Shown piece by piece: positions 32,731 to 43,814 of a DNA stretch of 64,000 nt (position 1 is its first letter; every line of letters begins with the position of its first letter). Source of the stretch: Calonectria ilicicola (taxonomy: Eukaryota > Ascomycota > Sordariomycetes > Hypocreales > Nectriaceae); the NCBI GenBank assembly GCA_020809705.1, contig CP085828.1:4402001-4466000 (forward strand). The letters are read 5' to 3'. The notes below the pieces were generated by a model. It made no database searches and was not told the origin of the DNA. It saw only the letters and a list, made by a program, of their open reading frames with translations. The translations under genes and the position numbers were made by a program.

Positions 32731-33675
32731 ATGCGCCCAATCCTCCACGCCTGCAGAATCCCCCAAAGGAGTGCTAGCCGATGGTCCTTTCGAGTCCCAT
32801 CACGACCAACGGGCCCTAATCAGCACCACGCTCGGTACCTTGCCACAGAATCTTCAATGGTCATGCCGCAACTAAAGGCTTTTGATCTCAGTTATTCCAA
32901 GCAAGCTCACCATGTTCAAAATGTACATGACCAACTGCGTCAAACCGGGATTCTCAAAATTAGTCTCCAGTTTGAGGACAATGACAGCAAATATCTGGAG
33001 CAACTGATACTGAGCCTCAACAAATATCATGGTCATCTACTGCCCATCAGCCACAGCGCAAAATGCGGCTGGTTTTGGGATGTGCGCCCAAGCACCACCG
33101 CCTTCCAGGCTGGCGACGTCCAGGCTCGATCGGAAACCATGAACCAATTTCCATGGCACACGGATTGCAGTTATGAGGACCCGACCCCACGGTATTTCGC
33201 ACTTCAGGTCCTGCAGCATGACAGATATGGTGGTGGGACTCTGTCGATCATGAATGTTGGACGATTGATCGAACTTCTAACTCCGGCGACTCTGGCTACC
33301 CTGGCACGTCCAGAATACCTGATCGCCACACCCCCAGAGTTCATCAAAGACCCCAGCCATCAAAACATCCTTGGGAGGATCCTGGTTGCTGAGAGCGGAG
33401 ACACACCCGCCATCATGCGTTACAGGGAGGATATATTAGCGCCCGTCAACGCCAACGCATCGGGGGCGCTAAACGAACTTCGGCAAGCCCTAGGAAGCGC
33501 CGAGGTCCAGTCACATGCAACCCTGCATCTCACGGCAGAGGATCTACCCGCCAAGAGCATTATCCTAGTTGACAATCGCAGGTGGTTGCACGCTCGGAAT
33601 CATATAAGGGATCCGGAACGCCATCTCCGACGTGTCCGGTGGGATGCCATTCCATTTGAGAATTTTCACGAATAG
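32731..33675 (+). CDS. TauD/TfdA-type Fe(II)/2-oxoglutarate dioxygenase
   Basis: Single exon, 314 aa, with ATG in the good context CAACCATG. The facial triad is visible as HTD (His about 143, Asp about 145, in PWHTDCSYEDP) and a distal His about 287 in RRWLHARNHI; the following RHLRRVRW carries the likely 2-oxoglutarate-binding Arg. The family hydroxylates, desaturates or cleaves small acids using O2 and 2-oxoglutarate. The first 40 residues contain several spaced Arg and no acidic residue until about position 40 (MRPILHACRIPQRSASRW), which looks like a mitochondrial presequence. Divergent from the ATP-grasp gene. Substrate unknown; taurine itself is only one of many possibilities in this family. 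Confidence 0.8.
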   Translation: MRPILHACRIPQRSASRWSFRVPSRPTGPNQHHARYLATESSMVMPQLKAFDLSYSKQAHHVQNVHDQLRQTGILKISLQFEDNDSKYLEQLILSLNKYHGHLLPISHSAKCGWFWDVRPSTTAFQAGDVQARSETMNQFPWHTDCSYEDPTPRYFALQVLQHDRYGGGTLSIMNVGRLIELLTPATLATLARPEYLIATPPEFIKDPSHQNILGRILVAESGDTPAIMRYREDILAPVNANASGALNELRQALGSAEVQSHATLHLTAEDLPAKSIILVDNRRWLHARNHIRDPERHLRRVRWDAIPFENFHE

Positions 33676-35015
33676 GAAGTGAAAATGTTCGCACGTGTTT
33701 AAAAGTCTGTGATCAGAAGGAAAACAATTATTATTTTCTTTGTACCGTCATTGTACTAAGCCTTTGGGCTTTGCATGAGACACGGCACGGCTGAATGTCG
33801 TGGCTGATGACACGATACAATATCTGTCTCGGAAACATGAAATCGGGTTCTTTTGTTAAGCTTGATCCAGTAACTAGTTGACGTAATGAATGGACTGCTG
33901 CAAAACATGGCTTGCTGACTGCATCAACTATCATACCGTTCGCCCTCTACTGGTCAAAGCGTGCAGGACACAACGTAGATCTTACCAGTTTTGAAGTGCG
34001 GACCAGCCAGGCAATTCCATTCAGCCCAGCTAGTCTCTCTAGGAATTGTCTCGGAGCTCTCCCTTGAGCCGCTGCTGCCCTCCTTGTTGCGACTACACGA
34101 GCCCTGCTCAAGCACATAAGCAAGCCACCAAAGACTTACGCAAATGTCTTCGCTTAGCTCCGAGGAAATGAGATCTGACTGGGATGCATGCTCGTTGACT
34201 AGGCACATGCCGCTGTGGAGCAATTCATCCAAATATCCAATCGCAAAAGAAAACTCACCCAATCAAACATCCCATTCCGAAAACTACGCCACATTCAGCC
34301 ATCGGTTACATCCAGCCAATTGAATCCTAACCCCAGCATTCCGACGCATGTATGTTGCCCGCCACGGCAGATTTTTGTAATTCAAATTCACATGCAGTGT
34401 GAGAAGCTGAAATACCATATGCGCACGCAAAATACGATGTTGTGTGGAGCCCTGGCCTGCAGTAGCGACCATGTATCGGACTGTGATTAGATATAACCTC
34501 GTATTCGTTTTTGATAATTGTCAAATGACAGTGGCAATATTATTGGAGACTTGCTTGATGCAGCTGTTTTTGGTTAGTGATGACTGACTCCACAGCGCTA
34601 TTGAATTTGATCAATTTGGGCAATATATGTCATTATCAATCAATGATCATCCTCTGTGAACCAATGATGCAGCCAAATCTGGTTCAATACGAGGGATGCA
34701 CTGCGCCTGAAGTAAGACATGTTGCGTTATCAGAGGTGTACCTCGTCAGTCAGTCAGAAATTATGGTGCGCGTACAAAAAAAGAAAAAAAAAAAGACTGA
34801 CGAACAAAATCCCCAGCCAATGTTAATTCCGTGCAAAATTCACCGATATTTTATTGTGTATTACTGTGCATATGAAACATGACCTATGAAAGTACCGCTT
34901 TGTCATCTATGAAATCCACTCAGACCCAGTGCTTTTCCTTATTTTCACCTGCTCTTCAGAATTATTTGGCCACACTCTCACACCCTGCATACGTGGTGGA
35001 CTCCAAATCGCGACC
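33676..35015. other. Intergenic stretch between oxygenase and ligase genes
   Basis: A minus-strand frame at 33954-34262 looks mildly protein-like but has no recognisable motif. TGACGTAA at 33879-33886 is a CRE/Yap-like octamer. An A-rich tract lies near 34776-34792. Confidence 0.35.
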
Positions 35016-36530
35016 ATGACGTCCCATCCATCACAATCAAATTACCTTTTGGCGGATGTATTAGCTGTTGCCAAACTTCACCCATTTTACGACAGTAGCA
35101 TCCCATACCCTCCAAGTGCAAGTGAGATTCGCACCGCCAGGGAGCAAGCCTCGGAGGAGGATGCTGAGACCGCCATGAGGAAGCAGCCTTTGCTTTGGAA
35201 AAAAGACTTGTAAGAACCGCGATCACCAAAGCACGCCGAATTTTCTTTCATGGCTCAAAATTCTTTTAGGTATACCACCATCCAGAGACTTGTCAATGAC
35301 ACTAGTCCACAAAACACCTATCGCCACAGCATTTACTCAAGCTGCACCGGTGGCGGTAGCGGCTCAAAGCCATTGTTCTTCGCGACTGATGTGCATGAAA
35401 ATCGTAGACATCGTGCTTACTTTGGCGAATACCTTCGAGTTACGGGTCTCATAAAACATACTGATTGGGTTCTCTCGGTTCACACAGAGGGAGATCTCTA
35501 TAGGTGACAAACTTAGGAATGATTGAATCAGTAAATCTGTGCTAATATTTCGTGGTGCAGATCATTAGACCTCACTTTGGAGACTATGGAGAATGCTGGG
35601 GCTTCGGTGTTAGCTGGCGGAAGTCACATGGAACCCGACGCAGTAGTAAAACTGCTGATTGACTATCATGTGAATGTCCTAAGCGGTGATTCGGGACAGA
35701 TCATCAGGGTTGTGTATTACATTTCCACATTGCCTGCCGAAGAGCGAGACATGATACAACTTGACAAGATAATCTATACCTCAGAGGCACTCACAAAAGC
35801 GCAAAGGGCGCACATCAACAAGGTTCTTGGTCCAATCAAAATCTGCTCAGTCATCGGCAGCGCAGAAGGCGGTCCGTTTGCGATTAGCAACCCTGATCTC
35901 ACAGGACAAGACGCTGACGCAGAATATGCGGATTTTGTCTACGATACCCGCCTTGCACTGATGGAGATTTTCCCACTCTCCGCTTCGGATTCCGATCCAG
36001 ATATTAGCGTTTTGCCTGAAGGCGAAAAAGGCATCATTGCTCAAACGTGTTTGTCGCGTTTACGAAACCCGGTTGTTCGTTATGTCACTGGCGATGTCGG
36101 TTCTATCCATGCTCTGCCTGAGCGAGCCCGGGCATTGGTCCCAGAGTCTTACTGGCCTCATTTGCGGGTTCTTCGTCTTCAAGGTCGCGATCGTCGATTT
36201 AGTTTTGAATGGGACGGCAACTATATTGAGTTCGACAAATTGCAAGCAATGATGAACGATGTTGAGTGGGGTCTTCTACAATGGCAAGTCATCCTAGATA
36301 AATTCCCGCCCGCACTGATTGAGTCATCGCTGGAGATCCGTTTGCTCTGCTCGCCTCGCAATGAGCATCTTCTATCCAAGGAGGACTTGGTTGAGAAGAT
36401 TAAGCATTTCTTCCATGCCTGCCCTGAAAACGAATACAGATTCAACATTGCGTTTCAGGACGGCATTGATGGCTTTCAGCGGAGCAAGACTGGTGGGAAG
36501 ATCATGAAGTATGTTGACTGCTTCAATTGA
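35016..36530 (+). CDS. PaaK-like adenylate-forming (acyl-CoA ligase-type) enzyme
   Basis: Join 35016..35209,35270..35503,35561..36530; 465 aa, introns 60 and 57 nt. It resembles the phenylacetate-CoA ligase / LuxE acyl-protein synthetase branch of the adenylate-forming enzymes: the phosphate-loop analogue SSCTGGGSGSKP in exon 2, a central IYTSEALTKAQ, the IGSAEGG segment, and RYVTGDVGSI before the C-terminal lid (GRDRRFSFEWDGNYIEFDKLQ). This group activates a small carboxylic acid as acyl-AMP and transfers it to CoA, a protein or another nucleophile. No carrier-protein or reductase domain is fused. Placed between the TauD oxygenase and a bZIP regulator on the same strand, so probably part of the same pathway. 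Substrate unknown. Confidence 0.8.
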
Positions 36531-36974
36531 TGTCGAAAAGCCCCCTGCCATTGGATTTCATTTTACCATATCAAGTATTATAACCAAAAATAAAAGTTGA
36601 TTTGAGGTTTTGCTGTTCTGCATATGTTCATTGCACGTCTACGTAATTCACTGCCGCCTCCATTACCGCGTTCAGGCCCACTTTCACACAGTCGATGATA
36701 TCGGCATTGCCGGAAAGTTGCAAGGATCCCGTCTCTGGGGCGCGCCATTTAAGCTTTGCCCAAATTCAGTCAAAGGCCCTAGTCGGCCTCATTTGAACCT
36801 GGACTTTTTACTCCTGGGAACGCGCTTGGCAATGCGCGTGACTGGGCGCGGATGCTCTCATGCCATTATTAGTCCTGCAGTCTTTGCTCTCGCTCCGTCC
36901 CAGTCGTTGACACCGTCAACATTACCCTAGGCCCCTAGACACCCTGTTCGTGTCTTCCCCACTTCTCTCGCACC
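36531..36974. other. Promoter region of the bZIP gene
   Basis: No gene is present. CTACGTAA at 36639-36646 (TTACGTAG on the other strand) is one base off the Yap palindrome and could mediate autoregulation; this is weak evidence. Confidence 0.4.
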
Positions 36975-38823
36975 ATGCCGCCTAAGGGGTCTACTAAGGC
37001 CACCAAGGACGACGCGGATGTTTCAACGGTCAAAGAGAGTAAGCGCGTTGCAAACCGCCTAGCTCAAAGGAAATTCCGCCGCCAGCGGAAGGATTACGTG
37101 GATTACCTAGAAAGGGAGCTAGCTCTCTGTCGGGCGGGCGCAAATGAGGAATTAGTCGAGAGGCGCAAGGAGGTTGAGCGCATCAAGGCACAGCGTGACG
37201 AGTTGAAGGACTTGTTAGACCATGTTGTGAACACCCTCAGTAGGGTGTGTGGGGAGTCCTCGGCGATAGGTGTGACAGCTAGTACAAAGAGCACGCTGCG
37301 GTCAAATCAACACACGCATCACCAAAATGAAGATGGACCGCAGACCTTTGAGGGCTGCTCTCCTGGTTCCGATAGGGGCAACGAAAAGATTCGCTCTGGC
37401 CTTGATGACACAACCATATCCACAACTACATATGCAGAGCAATCTAATCACATTTCGGGAGAGACCTTTGATCAAAGAGAGAGTATGGAAACTATTCCCA
37501 TTCAAAATCTGTAGAATGATACTAACATAGCAGATGAAGGGCGACGCTACTCAACTCGACAAGCATCCAAGGCAAAAGTTAACATTACTACGGTTGACGA
37601 GAATCCTCAAGAATTCACGGCTTCCCTCCAAGACGACCTTGACTCTCGGTTTCCGCCAACGCTCGCTGGTCTCGATGCGTTTTTGACTGATCACTTCAGT
37701 AATGAACAAAGCATTCCAGCAATCAACGAGTTCATTAACCCAACCAGTGTCCCGCTAGAAGTAATTGAGTCCAATCAAGACGCCGCCTCACTCAATAATA
37801 TCCGCAATATCCGCAATGCACCTACAATGAATATGGATGGGGTCCCGTGGATGATACCCCTATCATCAAACGATACCGCACGTGGACTTCCGACCGAAGG
37901 GTCTCGAGCTCTTGATGGTAGTTCATACCCACAACATATTCCACCCATGGGATACACCATGTGCCAAGGCATTGATCTAAAGGGTGCTGCAAGACCTACA
38001 AGAGCCCAGCTTTTATCCGTCATGTATCGACGGAACGTCACAGATGTTCTTGATTCTCTTCTCACCGCTGAAAAGATCCAATCGATGACCCTAGAAGCCA
38101 TTGGTTCTGAACTAACCAGTGGCATTGTCCAAATTATTTCCACTTTGCAGCAGAGCGCCATCCGGGTTTTAAAAATTAGTTCTATGGCCATGTTTGGTGG
38201 AATTGCGTGGATACATTGGCAATTGGCAAAATCTCAGTATATACTGCCACGATTGGCACAGCTAGGTCTACTTGAACAAGTCTGCGAGGGACCTGATACT
38301 CCGGATATCTTTCTCGATACGATTCCGACATGGTTAAGACCAACAACTATGCAAAAGATGATACAGTACGTACCTCCTATGAAATGTCTGATTACATCGG
38401 ACAAGAGATGATTGACGAGCTTGACTAACCAGTTCCAGTTATAATTGTGCCATCGACTTTCTCCCTTGGCCAGAAGTTAGAAATGCACTTATTCTCAATC
38501 GGGATGTGATCAATTTCGATGACTTTGTAGTACATCTAACACAAAGGGTATGAAGCATCTGCCTTGATAAATGTAATTACCAAGCTAACCATCGTCAGTT
38601 GAACCCAACTGGAGCCGATGAAGATAGGACCATTCTCACAGACGAAGAGTGTCCAAATATCTGGTACCAGTTTCACAGCCAGTCTGAGCGTGAATTTAGA
38701 GATTTATTTTATGGAAGTCTAGGCTCATGGAAGTTAAAGAGAGTTTCGAATAGTCAGAACAATCCAGCCACAGGGCAGGTGAATGAGTTAGTGGGGAAGC
38801 ACATTAGTGAAGGAGGACATTAA
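36975..38823 (+). CDS. bZIP transcription factor with DUF3425 domain
   Basis: Join 36975..37482,37531..38365,38439..38547,38599..38823; 558 aa. The basic region ESKRVANRLAQRKFRRQRKD (about residues 21-40) has the Yap-type N-x-x-A-Q-x-x-F-R pattern, followed by a short leucine zipper/coiled coil to about residue 90. The C-terminal half carries the DUF3425 hallmark (AIDFLPWPEVRNAL) after helices IQSMTLEAIGSELTSG and PRLAQLGLLEQV. The first intron (48 nt) is supported by an ACTAAC branch and restores the frame that a TAG would otherwise close. bZIP-DUF3425 proteins are common local regulators of fungal metabolic clusters, so control of the surrounding 30-43.6 kb genes is plausible but unproven. 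Confidence 0.85.
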
Positions 38824-39046
38824 TTGGCATGACATATGATCTTAAAGTAGTATCAGTCTCCAATGCCAAGTTTATAGAGCGAAATCTCTCAGTACTAGAA
38901 GATTCAATGCCTCCTTTCGTCCACGCGGATTTATTGTATCCTTGGTTTATCCCGTTCTAAACTAGCCTTGAAGTCCCATCTCAAACAAGGTCGGCTGTCC
39001 ACTAAGCTCAATGAATGATACACCAGGTATGATTAAGTGAATCGGT

Positions 39047-40510
39047 TTATTGATCTTGTTGATAGTTTGGCACTTTTTCGCCTACTCGCCACTTGTACTG
39101 GCTTCCTGGATGATCATCTGGCAACCTCTTGGTACCAATAAAGACCTCGCGAGCCGTTGCGCCCTCTTGCTGAACCTCTGACCTGAAAATTCCCCTGCGT
39201 CTCAGCTCGGGTAGTAAGTGCTCAATTATATCTTCAAAGGTGCCTGGGTTTGTGACATGGGCTAGGTTGAAGCCATCAACATCGGCAACCTGCACCCACC
39301 GCTCCAACTCATCTGCCGCCGTCTTTGGTCCACCAACCACTTTCGCCTGCAGGCCTCCAAGACTAACATACTCCACAATTCTGCTCTTGGTCCATGGCAA
39401 GTTTTCTGTTCCTGGAACGGTATCGGACCAACGCCTGACGAGAGATTGAATACGGGGAGAGTCGGCATAACGAAAGTCCTGCTCGTCGTCATAGGAGGAT
39501 AGATCAACACCAGTCCACCCGCCAAACAAAGCAAGCGCACCCTCTGCGTCGGCATATTTAAGATACTCTTCACGCTTAGCGTGTGCCTCCTCGTCAGTTG
39601 CCGCCACGATTACATTAACTCCAACAATCACTTTGATGTGGTTTGGGTCTCTGCCCTCGCTCGCGGCCACGCGGCGAATGTTGTCTACAGTGCCTCGCAC
39701 AATTTCGGGTGTTTGGCCACCAACAAAAATGGCTTCACCGTGCTTCCCACCGAAGCCGTTTCCAGCCTCAGAAACTCCCGCCTGAAACAAGAACGGAGTC
39801 CGTTGTGGCGACGGTTCGCAAAAGTGAGGTCCAGGGACTTGGAAATATTTTCTGTTGTGGTTGATCTGCCGAACGCCATCCTCTTCAATGTATACACCCC
39901 GCTCGCGGTCTGCGACAACCGCATCATCTCGAAAGCTGCCTTCCCACAACTTATACAAAACCTCCAAATACTCGTGCGCGATTGCGTAGCGCTCATCGTG
40001 CGGGATTTGCTCCTTCAGCCCATGGTTGCGGGCCGCGCTGTCCAGATACGATGTGACAATATTCCAGGCTAGGCGTCCCTCGCTGAGATGGTCGACAGTC
40101 GACAGCCGACGGGCTAGCGCGTACGGCTTCTCGTATGTCAGACTAGCTGTGACGCCAAAGATGAGATTCTTAGTGACCGCAGCCATAGCCGGGACCAGAT
40201 ATAGCGGGTCATTCACTGGAAATTGAGCCCCAGCGCTAAGAGCTGGCACCACGTTCGCTGGTCCCTTGTAGACATCGTACGGGCCCAGCGTGTCGGCAAT
40301 AAACATGGCATGGAAATCTGCTTTATCCAACAATTGAGCTAATTCGGTCCAGAATGACAATTTTTTGTATTGGTCTGTCTTGTTTTGCGGGTGCCGCCAT
40401 TGTCCAGGAGCCAGATGACCTGGAGTATTCATTACAAAGGCATTGAGAATAATTTGCTTTTTGTTGCTTGCCGCATCAACGGCAGGTGAAGATGTACTGT
40501 CATTAGCCAT
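39047..40510 (-). CDS. NtaA/SnaA/DszA-type FMN-dependent monooxygenase (luciferase-like)
   Basis: Single exon, 487 aa, the normal size for this family (about 440-490). Conserved stretches include AFVMNTPGHLAPGQWRHP, the DKADFHAMFIADTLG segment, EPLYLVPAMAAVT-like NDPLYLVPAM, TYEKPYALARRLSTVDHLSEGR with WNIVTSYLDSAARN, FLFQAGVSEAGNGFGGKHGEAIFVGG and the DGFNLAHVTNPG end. Such two-component enzymes use reduced FMN from a separate reductase to oxidise aminopolycarboxylates, organosulfur compounds or other N/S-substituted substrates. No reductase gene is seen in the window. It is divergent from a symporter gene, suggesting uptake and oxidation of the same compound. Confidence 0.9.
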   Translation of the reverse strand: MANDSTSSPAVDAASNKKQIILNAFVMNTPGHLAPGQWRHPQNKTDQYKKLSFWTELAQLLDKADFHAMFIADTLGPYDVYKGPANVVPALSAGAQFPVNDPLYLVPAMAAVTKNLIFGVTASLTYEKPYALARRLSTVDHLSEGRLAWNIVTSYLDSAARNHGLKEQIPHDERYAIAHEYLEVLYKLWEGSFRDDAVVADRERGVYIEEDGVRQINHNRKYFQVPGPHFCEPSPQRTPFLFQAGVSEAGNGFGGKHGEAIFVGGQTPEIVRGTVDNIRRVAASEGRDPNHIKVIVGVNVIVAATDEEAHAKREEYLKYADAEGALALFGGWTGVDLSSYDDEQDFRYADSPRIQSLVRRWSDTVPGTENLPWTKSRIVEYVSLGGLQAKVVGGPKTAADELERWVQVADVDGFNLAHVTNPGTFEDIIEHLLPELRRRGIFRSEVQQEGATAREVFIGTKRLPDDHPGSQYKWRVGEKVPNYQQDQ

Positions 40511-41320
40511 TTTGACGTGTATCTAATGTGAGCATCAATGGTGGGTAGCAACATCAACTCGGGATAATAATGATGATCCACAGATCAGGGCGTCGTTCCG
40601 TTATCTTTCAGATATCGTTTGAGTATCTTCCTGTGTACTCTGCACATTTCTTCAAGTCATGAAATGGTCCATGCGAACAGTGTTACCAGTTTTGTTGGGT
40701 GGGATTCAGCGATTGCATCATCCCAATTGCACCATCACTGTTAAAATATTCGTCATGAAGGATGGGAGCCGATGTCGCAAATTGCCAATTGAGCAACGAA
40801 ATGCTACGCACGCGAATAGTGCTCTGTAGACTAAATTTACTATCAAATTTTGACTTCTTTTTTTTTTTTTTTTTTTTTGGCATGAAGGCTCAATTATATT
40901 TTATTTTCATCGGCTTTCAAAACGTACGTGGTCATAAAGCTTTAACAACAAACTGTAATCATATGTTGTTAATCGGCAAGTCCCTGCATCCAGATAAATT
41001 AACGTTGCAATGCTAAAATAGCCTGCTTATTCCCGCGCAATTTCAGTATCACTTCCTCCACACGGCCGCACGTTGACACTGATCAAATTATGCTTGGCCG
41101 ATAAGCCCGGAACACGCAATGCAGAGCATAGAAGATGTGAGAATAAACGGGTCACGAAATGCCGAACTTCCGGTTCACATAGTACTTACACAAACTAATC
41201 AGGGGGTGATGGAGTAAGGAAATATCTGTGGAGGCTATAACATATCGAGATGGACCCAAATCCAATGCTCATTGCTCTATTTCTCCTCCTCCCCCCGATC
41301 CATACCGGACATTTTTCACA
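40511..41320. other. Bidirectional promoter of the monooxygenase and symporter genes
   Basis: No gene is present. It contains a 21-nt T run and an ACGTACGT at 40922-40929, which has two overlapping ACGT cores. Confidence 0.45.
40858..40878 (+). repeat. Poly(T) tract of 21 nt
   Basis: Uninterrupted T run (40858-40878) in the divergent promoter. Long dA:dT tracts often exclude nucleosomes. Confidence 0.8.
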
Positions 41321-43620
41321 ATGTCAGTACAATTGGGTGTACCAGGTGTAACCCTGATTCCGCAAGCCACTGGCTATGGGATGCTCATCGGGCTCGGTGT
41401 CGCCTTTTGCGGAGTCATTTTGGCTGCCGTCAAGATCCAAAAGGCATATCTGTCCGAGGATTCGGGTACATCCGAAATGTTCATGGTGGCCAATCGATCA
41501 GTTAGCACCGGTCTAACAGCATCAGCTGTGTTTTCCTCGTGGATGTGGATAAACGAAACCGTCTTCTCGGCCGCAATGTGCTACAAGTTTGGACTTGCGG
41601 TTCCATTTGTATGTATTCAATAAGCCCTCTTCTTCAACATCCGTAATAAATTAGCTAACACGTATAAAAAGTGGTGGGCCACCGGACTCTGTTTCCAAAT
41701 TGCGTTGATGGCAGCTCTCGGAGTTCTTGCCAAAATTCGGGTTCCATATGCCCACACATCATTGGAAATTATTCGAATGCGTTATGGTTCAATTGGGCAC
41801 GTTGTCTTTATCATTTTAAACATCACCAATAACGTCTTTGGATGTGCATCTATGATCCTCACAGGCTCGCAACTGATTTTTGGGATTTCTGGAATGCATT
41901 TCGTGGCTGCGACTATTCTTATCCCCCTCGGCGGTCAGTAATATTTCTCCAGCCGCACGTCAATCAGCCAGCTAATTTTAGTTTACAGTGGTACTTTACA
42001 CAGCAGTCGGTGGATTGAAAGCAACCTTCATCACTGATTATCTGCACACATTTATTGCACTCATACTCATTATGTACTTCACCTTGCAGGTTCTGACTCA
42101 CGATGCAGTTGGGGGTCTCGGAGGCCTCTATGACAAAGTCAAGGCAACAGCTGCAGATAACCTAATTGAAGGAAACTACCAAGGATCTCTCCTAACAATG
42201 AAATCCAAGAATGCTATAATTTGGGGGCTAATTCTGAAGTTTGGAAACTTGGCTCTTGTAGTAATGGTATGTTTAAAAATCTTCCCCAGTCACACGCTAC
42301 TAACAAATTTTCTACTAAAAGGACACAGCGTTTTGGCAAAAGTCATTCGCCACAGAGGTTAACGCAACAGTTCCGGGATACAACTTGGCAGCAGTGGCTA
42401 TTTTCGGTATTCCTTGGGGTCTTGGCACAGTTATTGGATTGACAGCGAGAGCTCTCCATAATACGGCCATTTGGCCGACTTACCCCGCCGAGTTCACCAT
42501 GGCAGAAGTAAACGCAGGCTTCGTGATGCCATATACCATCAAGGCCTTGATTGGAGATCAAGGCGTAGTGGCTTTTTTGGTCCTCCTGTTTATGGCGCTA
42601 ACAAGCACTGTATCCTCTTCCATGATTGCAGTCAGCAGTATCTTATCGTTTGATGTGTACAAAACATATATCAACCCTAAAGCTACAGACAAGAGACTCC
42701 TTCATGTCAGCCATATAACCGTCATATTTCATGCCATATTCATCACTGCAGTCTCAATCGCTCTGAACTATGGCGGCGCAGATATGACCTGGATAGGCTA
42801 CTTCAGGCCAATTCTTTCTTGCCCTGGTATCATTCCACTCGCTTTAACGCTATGTTGGTCAGGCCAAACTCGACTTGCGGCTATAGTATCTCCGGTACTC
42901 GGGTTCTTCACTGGTCTGAGCATATGGCTAGGTACAGCCAAGGCGATCTATGACGAGATAAATATGACGACAACAGAAGGGAGTTTGCCGGCATTATTCG
43001 GTGCGATAGGATCGTTTTTCTCCCCTGCTCTTTACTCAGTGTTGATTTCTCAATACCAACCATACAGATTTGACTGGAGAAGATTTCTGCTTATCGAACT
43101 TGCTGAAGAATCTCAACTGGAAGAGTCGATTCAAATCGAAGGAGAAAAAGATGGAAACACTTCGTCTAGCTCAGATGGAAATGACGCCAAGGTTGTGGCT
43201 TCCGATACAGCCCATCCCGTTACTGACCTTGAACAAAATTCGTCACAATCCAATAGCAAAAGCTTGCGTCATGGAATCAGGAAGAATAAGCAAACTTCCT
43301 CCCGTGAAATCAATCTTGACGATATCCAGCATCCATTTGATCAAGATACGTTACAAAAGCTACACAAGTGGTATCGTATTGCCTGGGCAATGTTTGTAGG
43401 CATTGTCCTCGTCACCTTTATTCTATGGCCGATGCCTCTATATCGAAATTACATCTTTACTAAAACATTTTTCCAAAGCTGGACAACAGTAGCAATTATC
43501 TGGCAATTTTTTGCCTTTTTTGCGGTAGCAATCTATCCTCTGTATGATGGACGATATGAGATTTGGAAAGGAATGCGTGGTGTCTGGAGGAAGATAAGTC
43601 GACGTTTCTCGTCCACTTAG
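41321..43620 (+). CDS. Sodium/solute symporter family transporter, Dur3 (urea permease)-like
   Basis: Join 41321..41608,41672..41933,41989..42266,42322..43620; 708 aa. Introns of 63, 55 and 55 nt. Family marks of the SSS/Dur3 group: an N-terminal GYGMLIGLGVAFCGV helix, MVANRSVSTGLTASAVFSSWMW, LEIIRMRYGSIGH, YTAVGGLKATFITDYLHT, IWPTYPAEFTMAEVNAGF and FMALTSTVSSSMIAVSS. About 14 to 15 membrane helices are expected. A hydrophilic loop of about 100 residues (rich in Ser, Asn, Glu, Asp) precedes the last two helices. Fungal Dur3 proteins take up urea and polyamines; relatives carry other small polar compounds. Its divergent pairing with the flavin monooxygenase suggests an N-containing substrate, which is an inference. 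Confidence 0.85.
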
Positions 43621-43814
43621 GGCGAGTTGATTCAGGATGTGCGGCGAATATGAAACTCTATTGATTGAACCCTTTCTTATAATGGATCTAGTACGCGAAT
43701 CTTCGTTGATATGACCCCTCTAATGCTATCGGTCATGATATGCATAATTTTACCCGAAACTCTATAGATAGCGAAATATCAACCTTGAGCGAATATTAAG
43801 ATGCCCGGTTCGAT

